Notes: generated from the letters alone by a model not told the origin. 64,000 nt of DNA from Eumeta japonica (GCA_005406025.1 BGZK01001588.1:1-64000), one strand, 5' to 3'; shown: positions 11,573 through 23,200, numbered from the stretch's first letter. Numbers and translations are program-made.

Positions 11573-12060
11573 GACCGGCCAAGGGCGTGCCGGCGACGCG
11601 CAGTGTAGGGTTCCGTAGTTTCTTCTTTTCCACTTTTTACTTCTCCAAGTACATTATTTATCAAAGTGGGTCGACTGTCACTCGTTAACTTGTAAAGTAC
11701 ACTTTTAACGGAAATTACCACTTTAGAGCTCAATATTTTGCAAACTTATCTCTTAATTGAAAAAAAAAAACAATTCTATGGATTAGAAATGATTTTAAAC
11801 GAGCTATCCAACGATACTTGTCACCATGGGATAGATGAGAAAAAAAAGTATCCCCAATTTACGAGTAGGGGAGGTATTCTAAAACAAATTTTATTTTATT
11901 CTACCACTTTATCGACATGAATAACATGTATATAGTATACCCATAGCAAATCACAAGTTTCTAGTACTAAGAGTCTCCGAGCTAAGTCGCATAGAGACGG
12001 ACGGATGGACAGACATGGCGAAACTATAATGGTTCCTTGTCGACTACGGAACCACCATAA
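11573..12060. repeat. Dispersed 'gggttccgt' repeat, near full length
   Basis: Starts gaccggccaagggcgtgccgg..cagtgtagggttccgtag and ends cggacggatggacagacatgg..ggttccttgtcgactacggaacc. The same start and end blocks frame other copies (37.29-37.69 and 51.62-52.41 kb). The short 'gttccgt' and 'acggaacc' ends are inverted relative to each other. It has no coding capacity. Confidence 0.6.
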
Positions 12061-12155
12061 TAAAAGAACGAGATACAACTAGCGAAAAACGCGTACCAGC
12101 AGTCTATTTTAAAGGTTGCCTAATCTCCTTGTGTCGCTGCGCACGTGTGCGCTCG

Positions 12156-12340
12156 CAGCGCCACCTGCCGCTCGGTCGACCCGCGCCGTTACAGCCATAG
12201 CGTCGTATAGTGCAGTGGTCAAAACGCCATCACCTTTGATACCGAATTGCGCCCGGTTCGATTTTAACGCTGGCGAATCAATCAATGAGTCTTTGACTCG
12301 AGTGAAGTCAGACCGCTCGATTCGTGCCATGAAGATATTA
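12156..12340 (+). mobile_element. tRNA-derived SINE
   Basis: Shows a polymerase III A-box-like block (tatagtgcagtgg, 12206-12218) and a B box (ggttcgatttt, 12255-12265) at tRNA spacing. The 3' part caatgagtctttgactcgagt is shared with the SINE at 47.8 kb. It cannot fold as a functional tRNA. Confidence 0.55.
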
Positions 12341-12458
12341 AACTTCTCGTATTGCCCCTGTTTATTATAAATAATGAAAAGATAAACTCCTATATGCCTA
12401 CGTGGAAATGATTTACATAGAATAAAATACAGACTACAAGAATGTTTTATAATACTAC

Positions 12459-12775
12459 TAGCCAGCCCGGCAGACGTTGTTCTGCCCACGCTTTTTATTC
12501 TGATTCCGGTACCACACCCGTTTCCAACGCCAGTCCCGTTCTCAATTTCGGTCCCACATTCGGTTTTGATCCTGTTCCCGTTCTCGATTCTGTTCCCCGC
12601 TTCGTTTTGAATTCTGATTCCGCTAGCTGTAACAGTACCGATTCGGACGAAGTTGGGGGCAAACAATTCTTTCATCTTTTTTATTTCGATCCCGATTAGG
12701 TTCTCGATTGTGATGCCGATCCCACGCTCAATTTTGTCCCCGGTCTCGTTTTCAATTACGATACAGCTGCCGGTA
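12459..12775 (+). repeat. Copy of the 'ctagccagcccggcagac' repeat with degenerate hexamer tract
   Basis: Begins ctagccagcccggcagacgt, then runs into roughly 250 bp of an irregular pyrimidine-strand repeat: attccggta, ccgtttcc, ccgttctcaatttcgg, ttctcgattctgttcc. Frames on both strands stay open through it (188 codons on the minus strand) only because the unit is a degenerate multiple of three with no stops. Its RI-GNG-rich translation is not a protein family. Confidence 0.7.
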
Positions 12776-13781
12776 TGTCATAAAGTAAGGCAATGATTTT
12801 AAATTTAATACGGTGCGAATCGGTAAACGATATCTTTGTCAATCCGTCTTATACCGATCGAGGGGCGGGGATATAGGGAAATAAAAATTTGTCTTTATGT
12901 ATATTTTTGTATGAGAAATTGAAAAAAAAATAGTAAAGAAAACTGGAAATATAAACTATCCTATGTTTCTAGTAGGACCAAATCACGTACAGTGAGCAAC
13001 ATTTAATTGAATTCGGTTGATTGATTTCAGAACTTAGCGTAAACGAACATCGTGACCTTATATATATATAAATCTCATGTCATGTCATTATAATATTACT
13101 AGACTACCCTGTGCCAAGAATTCGCATAAATTATGTATAATAATTATCAGTTTACAATATTACTGTAAATATTAATTTTATTTCCTTTTTATTTTTATTT
13201 TATTATTCATTTGACTTAGACGTCTTACTGCTTGATTTTCCAGTGTTCGTCGCATAGGTACTCTATTTTATTGTTTTTGTAATTATTATGGAAATAAATC
13301 ATTCAATTCAATTTAATAAATGTATATTTATTCCAGGTATTCAATTTTTTTTAATAGAAGAAAAGTGCAAATGCTATGTGCATTAGATATTTGTATATGT
13401 GTTTGTGTGAGTTTTTTAAATGCCTGTATGAGCGAGTGAGTGGTGTTATTTTAAGGATAAAAATGTATAGGAAATATTTAGGAATGACTTATACAAAAAA
13501 TCGTATTTTTGTAATTATTTTTTCAAGTGAATTCTGTGGCGTCTTTAGCAATAGTGTAGTAAATAAATACGTATAAACATATTATGAGATTAGTAAACAT
13601 TTTTAATATTGTTTTTAAATCTATTTACTGAAATATATCCCGTATAAATATTTTCCTGATAGCCCTTTAAATATGACAGGCAGTGTAATTGTTACGATCT
13701 TGTCGCTTTTTCATATCGTTCATTATTTAGACCGTTTTTTTAATCTGAATTTAGCTGCTCTTCCGCCATACCACAACGTTC
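12776..13781. other. AT-rich stretch, no feature recognised
   Basis: Low-complexity A/T sequence with a short AT run near 13061. No motif, exon or repeat family identified. Confidence 0.6.
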
Positions 13782-13787
13782 ATTAAT

Positions 13788-14102
13788 TTGACCCCGGTCT
13801 CAATGAACTCTATCAGCGACTTGGTTTGTGCACGATTTATTAGCACGACCACCCACCGCATATCTCCACGCGGAACATTACACGTGGACAAATCCGCGAA
13901 TGAGGACCTATCGAAGAGGAGTTGGGTCAAGATAGATCACCATGAGTACGTCGAATTAACCCCGAGTCGTATATCAAGCGCCTCACTGTTCAGGAGTGCC
14001 CTGCCACAGTCATTTTACTTCGTATCGAGGGACACTGCCCTAGTGCTGCTGATGACAGAAGCCCTAAATTCATTTAGGGCTCCGTGTGCGCATGTTCAAT
14101 AA
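13788..14102 (+). other. Unassigned 104-codon open frame in a GC-richer island
   Basis: A 315-bp frame stands out by base composition from AT-rich flanks on both sides. The translation is hydrophilic, with no signal peptide, transmembrane segment or motif I recognise. It ends near a palindrome (agccctaaat/atttagggct, 14060-14081). It could be a degraded transposon segment or an untranslated regulatory island. The function is unknown, and that it is a gene at all is doubtful. Confidence 0.2.
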
Positions 14103-14311
14103 GATTCCTGTGGATATATCAGATTTACTACAAGTCTAAAGTATTTGTTAAGCAAACACTTTGCATAAAAGGGTATTATACAATCTCTGAATATTTAGAG
14201 GATGACGAACTCGACTTCCTACAGGTCTTTTCTGCAATAGTTTCATATATAATTATAATTCTACATAATTTTGGTTCGAAAAGAGTTATCCTCAAGTTAC
14301 TCGCTCGTTGA

Positions 14312-15480
14312 TCTCGAGCGATAACTGAATTACAAACGAGTGATAATAATCAAAAATGATTGTAAATTCTATAAATATCATGACGTATTTCAAGTATACC
14401 TACGAAACAAAGATATTTTAAATATGAATACGATTTTGATATGACAGGTCGTGGATGGCGGCTCGATTCAAGTTAAAAATGTAGATGGAGATGTAGGTAT
14501 GGTAGATCTTTTTAGTGTAATATTAATATACATTAATTATATAATAATAATACATTAATGAAATCGTTATAAACAAAATAATTATTTGCTTAAATGCGTA
14601 ATGTTTTTATTATTAAATAAAAGTATATATGTACACACATCTGTAGGTATGCTTCCAAAAAAAATATATGCAAATTTCATAACCTGACGACGTATTCGAT
14701 TCTGCTGCAAAGGCTAAAATACAACAGTATTGCGTTTTTAATATAGAACATCATATGAAATATATTTATTAGTTAGCTACAACATACATAAATATTTAAA
14801 TATATATATATATATTATTCATATAAAAATTTCACACGATAATGCAATGCATCGATGCAACCGTTGTCGTAGTGCAACATCTTTAGGATTTCAATAAAAT
14901 AAACAAATATACGAAATGCAACGGCGCTCGCCAAACTCCCACAGGTCTTGCGTCAGACCCGTCATAAACTTTTATAGCTATTAAGCAACTTTCCAATCGC
15001 TTCACACATCTTTCTAACGATTTTACTGTGAAAAAAATCGATTCGAGAAAGCTTTTTGTTATCGATCAATGGAACGATCGATTGCTTGCGTAACGAAAAA
15101 AAAAATAGTCAAGTGCGAATCGTAGTTTACCTCGTACTGTTCCTTAGCGAAATATTGTAAGTGGGCAATGTTTTTAAACTCGTACGAACAAAAAAATGTG
15201 AGTGCGTTTAACTATTGCGCGTGCACAAAATTAAAAATCAATAGTCGTTTAAGAATTCAATTGTTTAGACTAAGATTAAGATAGTGTTCGAAAGAGACAT
15301 CGCTCGATATGAACAAATTAAGTTGTTTATTCCATATTCAACTTCATAAAGTGATTATTATTGATATTTTTTATAATACAATATTTATTAATTATATAAT
15401 ATAATATTAATTTATATTTTATTAATAGTATATTCATGTCCTGCGTATAGAGAAATTTAAAGATAGATAAAATTGGATAT
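14312..15480. other. AT-rich stretch without gene
   Basis: Contains a (TA) run at 14801-14815 and otherwise unstructured AT-rich sequence. No exon or element boundary was recognised. Confidence 0.6.
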
Positions 15481-15489
15481 TTGGTTTTA

Positions 15490-15780
15490 TGCCCATCCGG
15501 ACGGAGCTGCCGGCATAACTAGTTAGTGAAATTACTAATATTTATATATATTAGGGGTTAACATATGAAGTCACAGTCTTCCAACATTGGCCCCCTATAA
15601 TTTGAATATTTATGGTTTGACGACAAATTCCAAATTCAAATTATGAATGCGGAAATTACGTAAACGGATCATATCTATCGAACGTTAACTCCGGCTACTC
15701 TCAGGCCGCGTCTATAGAAGATCTACATGAGACACAAATCGAAGCCTATCTGGCACCATAGCGATTTATCATAAAAAGGT
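15490..15780 (+). repeat. Dispersed repeat with 'ggacggagctgccggc' and 'catatgaagt' blocks
   Basis: Shares ordered blocks with copies at about 19846-20050 and 22700-23050: a '(g)cggagct.(g)cgg' motif, then within about 60 bp 'ata(c)atatgaagt(c/t)', and further on an 'acgta/gaacgga(t/c)cat' block. This copy is the most degraded. No protein product is visible. Confidence 0.45.
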
Positions 15781-16338
15781 AACACGTATTTATCAAGTTG
15801 CGCTAAAAAATAACATGCGTGCAGTTCACGTGGGATAGAAGCGAAACCTCCAGACAACTAAACCGCGAGAGAACGAGACGGACGGATACCGCGATAAGAC
15901 TAATATCGGTATCGACTTTAAAAGTTATTTCACGTTTTAGAAATATCGTTTTCAATTTTAACAAATGCACACCCACTGAAGCACACATATCCCTCTCGCA
16001 TTATATCTTATATTCTATCTCCTCTCGCAGGTTAAATCCTACAGGTGCATGGTCTCTTTTTACTGTCGCTTTTTCGTTTCATCGAATTTCAAATCGCGAC
16101 GATGCTAAAGAAGTATTCACTTCAAAAAACGTTCGATTTGGAGAATTATTGAATTAGCCCTATCGGCGCTTCAACCGATTTATGTATTGAATAGAGGCGT
16201 TGTCTCATGCGGGACGATATCGTATGCGAGAAGATTCAAGTGCGGGAAGGTAGCGAGTGCTTTATCTTGCTTCCTAGGTGGCACATCTGATCGTTCATTG
16301 ACGGCAAATAGCAGTAGGAAAACGAAATCAAATTGAAA

Positions 16339-17345
16339 TTCAAAATATCTTTATTTCGTAGATTACAAAATAACACTTGAAATACGTCATATTTTTGAAG
16401 TGAAACTTCTATAGAATCGTTGTGATTTCAAACCGGATGAAACGGAAAAAACGACAGGTAAGAGACACAAATACAAAAATGTGTAGGACAGAGCGAGAGA
16501 GCAAATGTCAATGTGTATGTATCTTGCACACTGTTTAATACTTGGTTGCATTTGAGCATTTAACGTGTGTTAGTATATGTGAAAAGTACGTGAGCTAATA
16601 CTACTGTGCACTGTATGCGGCTGCGTAGTACAGCTTTTTAGTAAGAAGTCAGCGTGGTGTGTTATTATTTAACAGTGTTTGTGAGTATTTTTATATCTTG
16701 TTGTGCTAAATAATTGGTTTTATAAGATGCCGAAAACTAATGCCCAAATGTGTCCTCAATATCGACGCAAAAAATATGAAAATAAAATTAAAATTAAATA
16801 ACATATGTTAAATAAAATTTAAAATTAATCAAAATATTTTCATTTTTAAACAAGACTTTGTAATTATTCTACCATTGTTATATATATTCATCTCATTCTT
16901 TTGTCGATTTACTGAAGTTTCACTTCAATCGTGTTTTGTGAATTTACACTTTACCGCTCGTTCGGAAGGCAGTTTTCCCTCAAGAAGAACGAGCGAGAAA
17001 CTTAAGGGTAGCTCTTTTCTAATTTGCACATACACAGCCAAAACAAATACGAGACCATCAAGAACGAAACAGCCCGGTAAGAAGTCGAGCCGCTTGTGCC
17101 CATGGATATTTGTCTTCTAAATATTCAGAAATTGTGTAATACCCTTTTTTACTGAGTGATTGTTTAATAACACTCTTAAATTTGTATAGGGGTAAATCTT
17201 GTATATCAGGACCTTATTGAATAGGCGCACACAGAGCCCTCTAAATGAATTCGTTAATTTGCGTAGTCGACTAACATGTCGACTCATTTCATTTTTATTT
17301 CTGGTATTGAGCTTGCGTCGATAAATATTTATTTTAAACATTTCT
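16339..17345 (-). mobile_element. LINE 3'-terminal region, interrupted by an inserted element
   Basis: 16339-16390 (gaaattcaaaatatctttat..) matches the start of the copy at 42944-43440, including cacttgaaatacgtcat. Homology stops at about 16394 and resumes at about 16929 (..gttttgtgaatttacactttacc..). It continues through 'gagcgagaaactt', 'gcccatggatatttgtctt' and 'ggaccttatt' to about 17345. In lepidopteran genomes such sequence is typical of LINE 3' ends read on the opposite strand. The frames inside (16875-17120 and 17117-17341) are not host genes. Confidence 0.6.
16395..16928. mobile_element. 534-bp element with 15-bp terminal inverted repeats
   Basis: ttgaagtgaaacttc at 16395-16409 is the exact reverse complement of gaagtttcacttcaa at 16914-16928. 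The element sits precisely where homology between the host LINE fragment and its other copy (42.9 kb) breaks and resumes, so the insertion boundaries are supported independently. It is non-coding, so a non-autonomous DNA transposon. The superfamily is undetermined. Confidence 0.75.
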
Positions 17346-18479
17346 TAATTTATTTATACATATAACAAATTTTCGTAAATGCATTGGTATTGCAGAGTTA
17401 GGACTCCAATTTCCTTAAACTTATTTCTAAGAGATGCACGAGGTCCGAGCTTGTAAAACGCGCGAACGGTCCGCTTCTGCAGCACGAAAATTCTTTGAAT
17501 ACCCTCGGCCTAGATATTATAAGATATCAGGTTATGAAAATAGCCGAAATAAACTAGTCTAGGAGTTTGGCCGTGTGATAATTTTTTTATTATTTTTTTG
17601 ACTGCATAAGCGGCAAAGCTAAACCTTTTTACCAATGTAATGATATTAGTCACTTCCGATTGACGCACGTGTAATATTTTGCTTTATTCAATTTTATCCG
17701 TCAGTCACGTGTTATTTATTCTATGGGGCATACAAAACAGCAATTATTGTATTGTCAGTGGGCTTATGATTTATGTATTAGCGACAGGATTCTAATCCTA
17801 ACACACAGCACGCTATACAGACAGAGAATAAGAAAGCGTTAAACAATTATAACAAAATCAAAACACAAAGCCAAAACAATGATCGATACATTTTGTTATT
17901 TGTGATGTACTACTTATGTAAAAATTATAACCGTAGCGACACTTTTCATAGTAACGAGAATGATACATACAAAGACAAAATGCTTTTGGGTTTAGTGTTT
18001 GGCTTTAACGTAAACCGAGCACCGCATCTGTGGTTGTTCTGAATGTATGAAGGTTTAGCTTCAAAAAATGTCCCGATCGCCGTGCTTAGATGCCAGGTCA
18101 TTGTAAAGGCGACATAAACTTGAAATTGGGTTATATTTAGCTGCGTTACTACAATTTCCAAAGTTCCAGATATTGTTTATTCTAATCGCTATTGCAATAA
18201 AAATGACGACAAATTGTGGATTTGTCAAAAAACGGTGTTGTTCTAATATTGTGCAAAATCGTGTCCGTTTCACGGCAGCTGTTTAAATACACGAAATTAC
18301 GGATAAAACGGGTCGGTTTTTTTTTTTTCTCCTTCTGTTAAACTAATTCGACAAACACAGCTGCGTTTGCGCATTGTTACGTTACTGTATCAACATTCTG
18401 TGATTAAACCGTATTTGCGTGCAATAATTTCGAAACACCTGTGACCTGCTCCGAATTTAGTACATCGTCTTAGGGTACC
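17346..18479. other. AT-rich stretch without gene
   Basis: Only short chance frames (the longest are 71 and 70 codons at 17946-18273). No motif or repeat family assigned. Confidence 0.55.
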
Positions 18480-18565
18480 GTGGTGTAGATTTTTAGTTTT
18501 TTTTTTTAGTTTTCACGAGAGCATATCGGTTCCGCGCGTCTCGAGTTCCGTGCTTCATAGTTCCG

Positions 18566-18627
18566 TATAAATTAATTCAGGTTGAGCAGTCTAGAGTTAT
18601 GTTCACACGTAAAATACACAGTAAGTT
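18566..18627 (+). promoter_or_regulatory. Candidate TATA promoter with short exon and consensus donor
   Basis: TATAAATTAA at 18566-18575 is followed by GAGCAGT (18584-18590), then ATG at 18599 and the consensus splice donor ACA|GTAAGT (GT at 18623-18624). A tiny first exon ending a few codons into a signal peptide is typical of insect cuticular protein genes. However, no matching second exon was found downstream, and the TATA to initiator spacing (about 22 bp) is short. A GC-rich block (18720-18990) follows. Speculative. Confidence 0.2.
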
Positions 18628-19190
18628 TGACGATCTCACTCGAGGCGCTGGCGCAACTTGTCTTTGAACAGAAAGAGAACTTGTTCTACTTCTAACCGGT
18701 GAGAGAGTAGATCAATTTTTAACTTAAACCAAGTGCAACCATCCACTGCGTGCCTCGAAAGTCGCGTCAAGCCGCTTATCTCGGACGTTGTTGCTGCACC
18801 GGTGGCGGCGGTCGTTAGGGGCCCACGGCCAGCGTGGAAGCCTTAAATACTAATGTACCTTACGACGGAACCGTTCAAAGTGACTCTGTTTGTGGGCACG
18901 TCACCCTGGCTCGACTACGACGATAAACAAAGGCCGTGTTGCGCGGGTGACGCGCATTCGAAGTGACTCACCGGTTATTTAAATATGTATTAACCAGAAT
19001 TACCGCAAAAATTATTCACGGATTGAGGGCGTTTATTTAAGCTTATTTTTTTTAAAGATACAAAAAGATATTTTATTCCTTTCCATATAACTCGTTCAAG
19101 GTGTGGACCAAAAAATGCAATGCTAAAATGTAAACACTCTTTGAATTTAATGATACGTATTATAGATAAATTAATAAAATAAAATTTCAT

Positions 19191-19540
19191 TAAAACTGTG
19201 AACTAGGTAAAATAATAGTCACTTCATTTAGGATTAAAAAAAAATATAGATAATATGTTTTAGGCTTTGACGGTCCTAAAGGCAAGATATACAATTTTTT
19301 TTAGCAATATTGAAGCAAATTTGTACGTCAGAAAAATACAAAAATATTAAATAAAAATAAATGTTAAATGTTGCTATTACCATAATGGAGAATTATTTTA
19401 ATTTATAAAATTTATGATTAAGATATTGTGTATGTATGTACCTTCTGAAAAAGAAAGCAGACATGCTCTTTTAAGGTAAAAAAAATACGAGTGTATGTTA
19501 TTTTTTATGAGGGATTGAAGTAAACTCTTTTTTTATAGGA
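19191..19540. other. AT-rich stretch, no feature recognised
   Basis: Homopolymer runs and AT-rich sequence only. Confidence 0.6.
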
Positions 19541-19660
19541 TTTATAAGCGACAAACGAGCATATGGCCCATCAGAGAGTAGACGATCAACACCGCTCATA
19601 GACACCCGCAATCCCACAGGAGTAGCTTGTACGTTGCCGGTCTTTTATTGGTATATCTTC
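19541..19660 (+). repeat. Lepidopteran-type 'gacaaacgagcatatggccca' repeat fragment
   Basis: The order 'gcgacaaacgagcatatggcc', 'agtagacgatcaacaccgctcatagacacccgcaat' (quoted in parts) and 'gtacgttgccggtc' matches other copies at 27.40-27.54, 29.74-29.83, 33.43-33.55 and 55.70-55.83 kb. This block is a very common dispersed repeat in lepidopteran DNA. Confidence 0.65.
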
Positions 19661-19845
19661 ATTTGGCGTCATGGCGGGTATTACTACTCAATTAAAAAAG
19701 AAGGGATTGTTGTTACATCCACTCAGAAATAGCCGCGGGTACAGTACTAAACTGATTATTAACCAAATTATTCACGTTAGGTTATTTAGGTACAGCGTAT
19801 AGAGAGATCATTAGAGCGAAAAAAATTAAGGAATGGATTACAAGT

Positions 19846-20050
19846 CCACAAGGGCGTAGCCGCCGGCGGAGTTGTTTAATGATGTTAATATATGAAGTCG
19901 CCGTTTTCGAATAATGGTCATTTTCAATTCGGTTATTTCTGGCTTTGAAGCTCGAAAAATACCGAGCAAAGCTCGGTTGCCTAGGTACTATATCTTAAGA
20001 CTCTGTAGGCGTTCCGCTTCGATTACGAATCTAGGCTTTGACTAGGTGAA
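19846..20050 (+). repeat. Second copy of the 'atatgaagt(c/t)gccgttttcga' repeat
   Basis: Contains gtagccgccggcggagttg and then atatgaagtcgccgttttcg. This matches the copies at 15.49 and 22.70 kb in order and spacing. Non-coding. Confidence 0.5.
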
Positions 20051-20597
20051 TCAGCATTTGGAATGGGTGGTAATGTCGAAAATAATTTATACGTCGTTGT
20101 AGTTCAAGTGTTATTTCATTACCCACGAAATAAACATATTTTTCGTTTGATTCGATTTGATTTGCTGTATACTAGGTAATGCGGTTCGCACTTGACTCTT
20201 TTTTTTGGCGACTGCGCACGCCCCGCCTCTTAAACAGATTCGTATAGTTAAACGACATTTATTATTCTGATCACGCCGTAACCAGTTCGGCCGTGGTGAT
20301 GTCTTCGACGGATCGAAAAGCGAAAGTATGCCGGCATAATGCGCCTGCACATATATAAAAGTGAGCGATTTTAACTTATGCAACAGCTTAAAAGTCAAGG
20401 AAACGTATGTAATACGCTATCAGAAGTTATCGGGGTTTTGTGTTACGAAACGGCTGGTTGTCAACTTCCGCATATTTTACCATCAAAAACGGTATACTGT
20501 GTGGGGCCGTAAATTTTGTATGAGCCATAGTGAAGTCTAGAGTTGGGCGCGTGTCATCTTAAAGAAAGTAATATCGTCATTGATTTTGAAGATGATG

Positions 20598-20605
20598 GTA
20601 AGAAC
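20598..20605 (+). repeat. Target-site duplication of hAT MITE (left)
   Basis: gtaagaac, identical to 21083-21090 directly after the element's right end. Confidence 0.92.
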
Positions 20606-21082
20606 TAGCGATGTAACGATACCGATACCGATATATCAGCCGATATATCGGCAGGCCGATATATCGGCATCGCCGATTTAAATGATTTGCGCAACAGATT
20701 ATCTCCTAGTAATTTGAATAAACTTTGTTTCCTTAACAAAAATCTTCCTAAAGTGAACTTTGATTATTAATATTGATTTACTTTTGATTTGATTCCTTGA
20801 TAAATGTTACCCAAATAAATGTTGATATGATATTTTACCTTTTTTTTTCATTATTTTTAATTTCCATTTTTGCCACACTTTACAGAATGGAGTGTCTATT
20901 TATTCTATGTAACATAAGTAGGTAAGTTTTATGCATATAAAGTACATACATCATTCTTTATTTACTGGGTGTATTTACTACTAAGCCATCGATATCGGTA
21001 TCGGTATCGGTATCGCCGATTATTTTCCTCGATAATCGGTATCGGTATCGTATCGACAAATTCATGTATCGTTACATCCCTA
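20606..21082. mobile_element. Complete non-autonomous hAT element (MITE), 477 bp
   Basis: The left end TAGCGATGTAACGATAC and the right end, read in reverse complement, TAGGGATGTAACGATAC, differ at one of 17 positions. The perfect 8-bp direct repeat gtaagaac flanks it (20598-20605 and 21083-21090), the diagnostic duplication length for the hAT superfamily. The subterminal regions carry repeated ccgatatatcgg and atcggt units on both sides, typical transposase-binding arrays. The AT-rich interior has no transposase frame, so it depends on a partner element elsewhere. Confidence 0.92.
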
Positions 21083-21090
21083 GTAAGAAC
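21083..21090 (+). repeat. Target-site duplication of hAT MITE (right)
   Basis: gtaagaac, identical to 20598-20605 directly before the element's left end. Confidence 0.92.
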
Positions 21091-21377
21091 ACAATCCACA
21101 TCTTCCAGGTTTGATGACAACGCTTTTCCACAATGCTGCAGCGAGCTGTTAGGTCATTGTTTTCAATATCTTCTATGCTGGGGGAGGTGTGGAAACATAT
21201 CCCTCACAATTTTTTACCTCCTATTTAAGGGGCAGCATTTTCGACTTTTAGATCTTAACTTAGCCTAGTTGGGCTTAAGTCGGCCACTAATGTTTACAGA
21301 TTTACATAATTAGGTTTCGTGAGACGATAACGAAGAATGATTCGAGTATACTCGAAATCAAGGGTTACTTTTGACCG

Positions 21378-21590
21378 ATGCAGGCTGTGGCGCAGCTAGC
21401 CTGGGTGTCACCCGGGGCCGATTTGAAGTGGCACCCTTAAAATGAAAACGGTCGAGTTGAAGAAAAACTCTACCGATAAAGAACGTTGTGCGTTCTTTGT
21501 GATTCAAAATTTGCCATCAGATGAACTCGGGTGACGCCCTTAAATGGGTGGCACCCGGTACCGGCCGCCCCTGCAGCCCTCCCTTAGCTA
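21378..21590. repeat. Foldback-like repeat with 'ggtgtcacccgg' / 'ggtggcacccgg' ends
   Basis: Begins caggctgtggcgcagctagc..ggtgtcacccggggcc and ends ggtggcacccggtaccggccgcccctgcagcc. The outer blocks are imperfect inverted repeats rich in CpG, with an A-rich centre. It is probably a small non-autonomous DNA element, but I could not find a clean target duplication. Confidence 0.45.
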
Positions 21591-22102
21591 CTATTGAATG
21601 TTGAGACCGCAGTTAAGGTCATCAGTTTAGGGTCACTGTCGAGTGATCCGAAGAGATCCGAGTACAGGTTGACGCACAAAATAAATTACAAAGATGCACC
21701 TGAGAAACAGGCGAATTTGATAATTTAATTTATCAACCGATTTGTGCTTTAAGAGGACGACCGAGAATTGTTTTTTATAATCTTACAAAATATTTTCAAT
21801 ATAAGTACATAGATATTTCGGTGGTTCTTCACTTCGTTCCGGATTGTGTCCTCTTCCGCTCGGCGCAAACGAAGACTGCCAACGTAACCGATTTTATGCG
21901 TCAACCTGTTTTGACACATGTAAAAAAAAACGATTGACGCGCGATTGACGGGCTGTACTATCAGCGCATACGCAACTCAAGGCCTAGATAGCAGCCGGTG
22001 TTTCTTTTTTGCTTATATAGCTAACAAGAATAAATGTACAAGTGAATGCAATGAAAAAAATAGAATGCGAGCGTGTAGAATTTAGGCGTGATTGAAGTAT
22101 TT

Positions 22103-22575
22103 TGACGTGACAACGTCTTAAATTAGGTTGCGGCTGGGAGTCACTTTGAAAAAGTGTAACGCTCGGTAACGTAACGATGAGTCACCGAACGAGAGAGAGG
22201 CCCGCCGAATGCCTTGCGTCTCTCTCCCACTCAACTATGATCGGTCTGCCGCGCGCGCAGCACTAGAGAATAGTGCATAGCTTGCAAATGTATTGCAAGT
22301 TATTGTATGTATATTTGTATATAAATACGTATGTATGTGTAAAGGTAAAAATAAAATTTTGTTAATATGAAATTCAGTGCGAGATTCTTTGTATAAATTA
22401 ATGTTTTAAATATAATTCTTTGTATAAATAAATGTTTTAAATTGTTACTATTATTTCATCCTTCTTCCTACTATACGAATGAATATTCACATTAAAATGA
22501 TTTTACCATTCAAAGTCGTTGTCACGTAAAACTTTCGCCCGTATACCGACTTTACAGGCAACCAAATTTTTTTTT
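22103..22575 (+). mobile_element. Dispersed element 'A', plus-oriented copy (~473 bp)
   Basis: Runs from tttgacgtgacaacgtctta to ccgactttacaggcaaccaa plus a T run. A near-identical copy lies in reverse orientation at 36354-36830; I see only isolated substitutions and single-base indels. Subterminal inverted motifs ACGTGACAACG (22105-22115) and CGTTGTCACGT (22517-22527) mark the two ends. A tandem duplication of 'ctttgtataaat(t/a)aatgttttaaat' lies at about 22387-22441. There is no coding frame, and the superfamily is undetermined. Confidence 0.88.
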
Positions 22576-22699
22576 TTATAGTACAGATGCTAGGACAAGA
22601 TTGAAAATCAATAAGGTGTGCTGGAGTTTTATAGAGTACACAGAAATCGGCATGGTGATTGAATACATGCAGGTCGGTCGATACAAAAAAAAAATGAAG

Positions 22700-23200
22700 A
22701 AATTTATTCTATACCTACCCGGGCGGAGCTTGGCGCATAGCCAGTTATTAATAGATACTTTAGATATTTACATATGAAGTTGCCGTTTTCGAGCATCGAT
22801 CAATTAGTATTGGAATCTTTCTGGTTTTGGATTTCCGGCCATAAATGAGGAAATTGCGTGAACGGACCATCGATTTTATCAAACGATACATCCGCACGAA
22901 AGAAGACGAAATAAGTTCCGCCTCAAAAAGTGTCTTCGGTTTCGGAGGTCTTCAAAGTGGCCGATATCACGGTCATAGCTCTGGCATGATTTTACAATGC
23001 ACTTATTGCACATGCGGTCTTCGAGTTGCTCCACGGCAATGAGCCGCATCCCACAGTCTTTCTATACCAGATACAGAGATTCGTACCCTCATCCCTATTT
23101 TGGTGGGATGGCGCAGTGTGGTTCGGAGCGGCCGACCGACGTCGACCCAAATGTGATGATGGTTAAAGCTATATTTTACGATTTAGTGTTATAATTCGAT
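22700..23200 (+). repeat. Longest copy of the 'atatgaagttgccgttttcga' repeat, with open frames
   Basis: Starts with cctacccgggcggagcttgg..catagccagttatta and tttacatatgaagttgccgt. A 65-codon plus frame (22845-23042) begins MRKLRERTIDFIKRYIRTKE, and a second overlapping frame runs to 23194. The basic helical start could be the N-terminus of a transposon protein, but no catalytic motif is present and I do not recognise the family. Related blocks at 15.5 and 19.85 kb lack the frame. Confidence 0.4.

Noticed and set aside
12109..12675. 188-codon minus-strand open frame, the longest in the window
   Set aside because: It runs through the degenerate GAATCGG-type tract and a SINE. The translation is low-complexity (repeated RI..GNG) and has no domain. 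Related tracts elsewhere give similar false frames.
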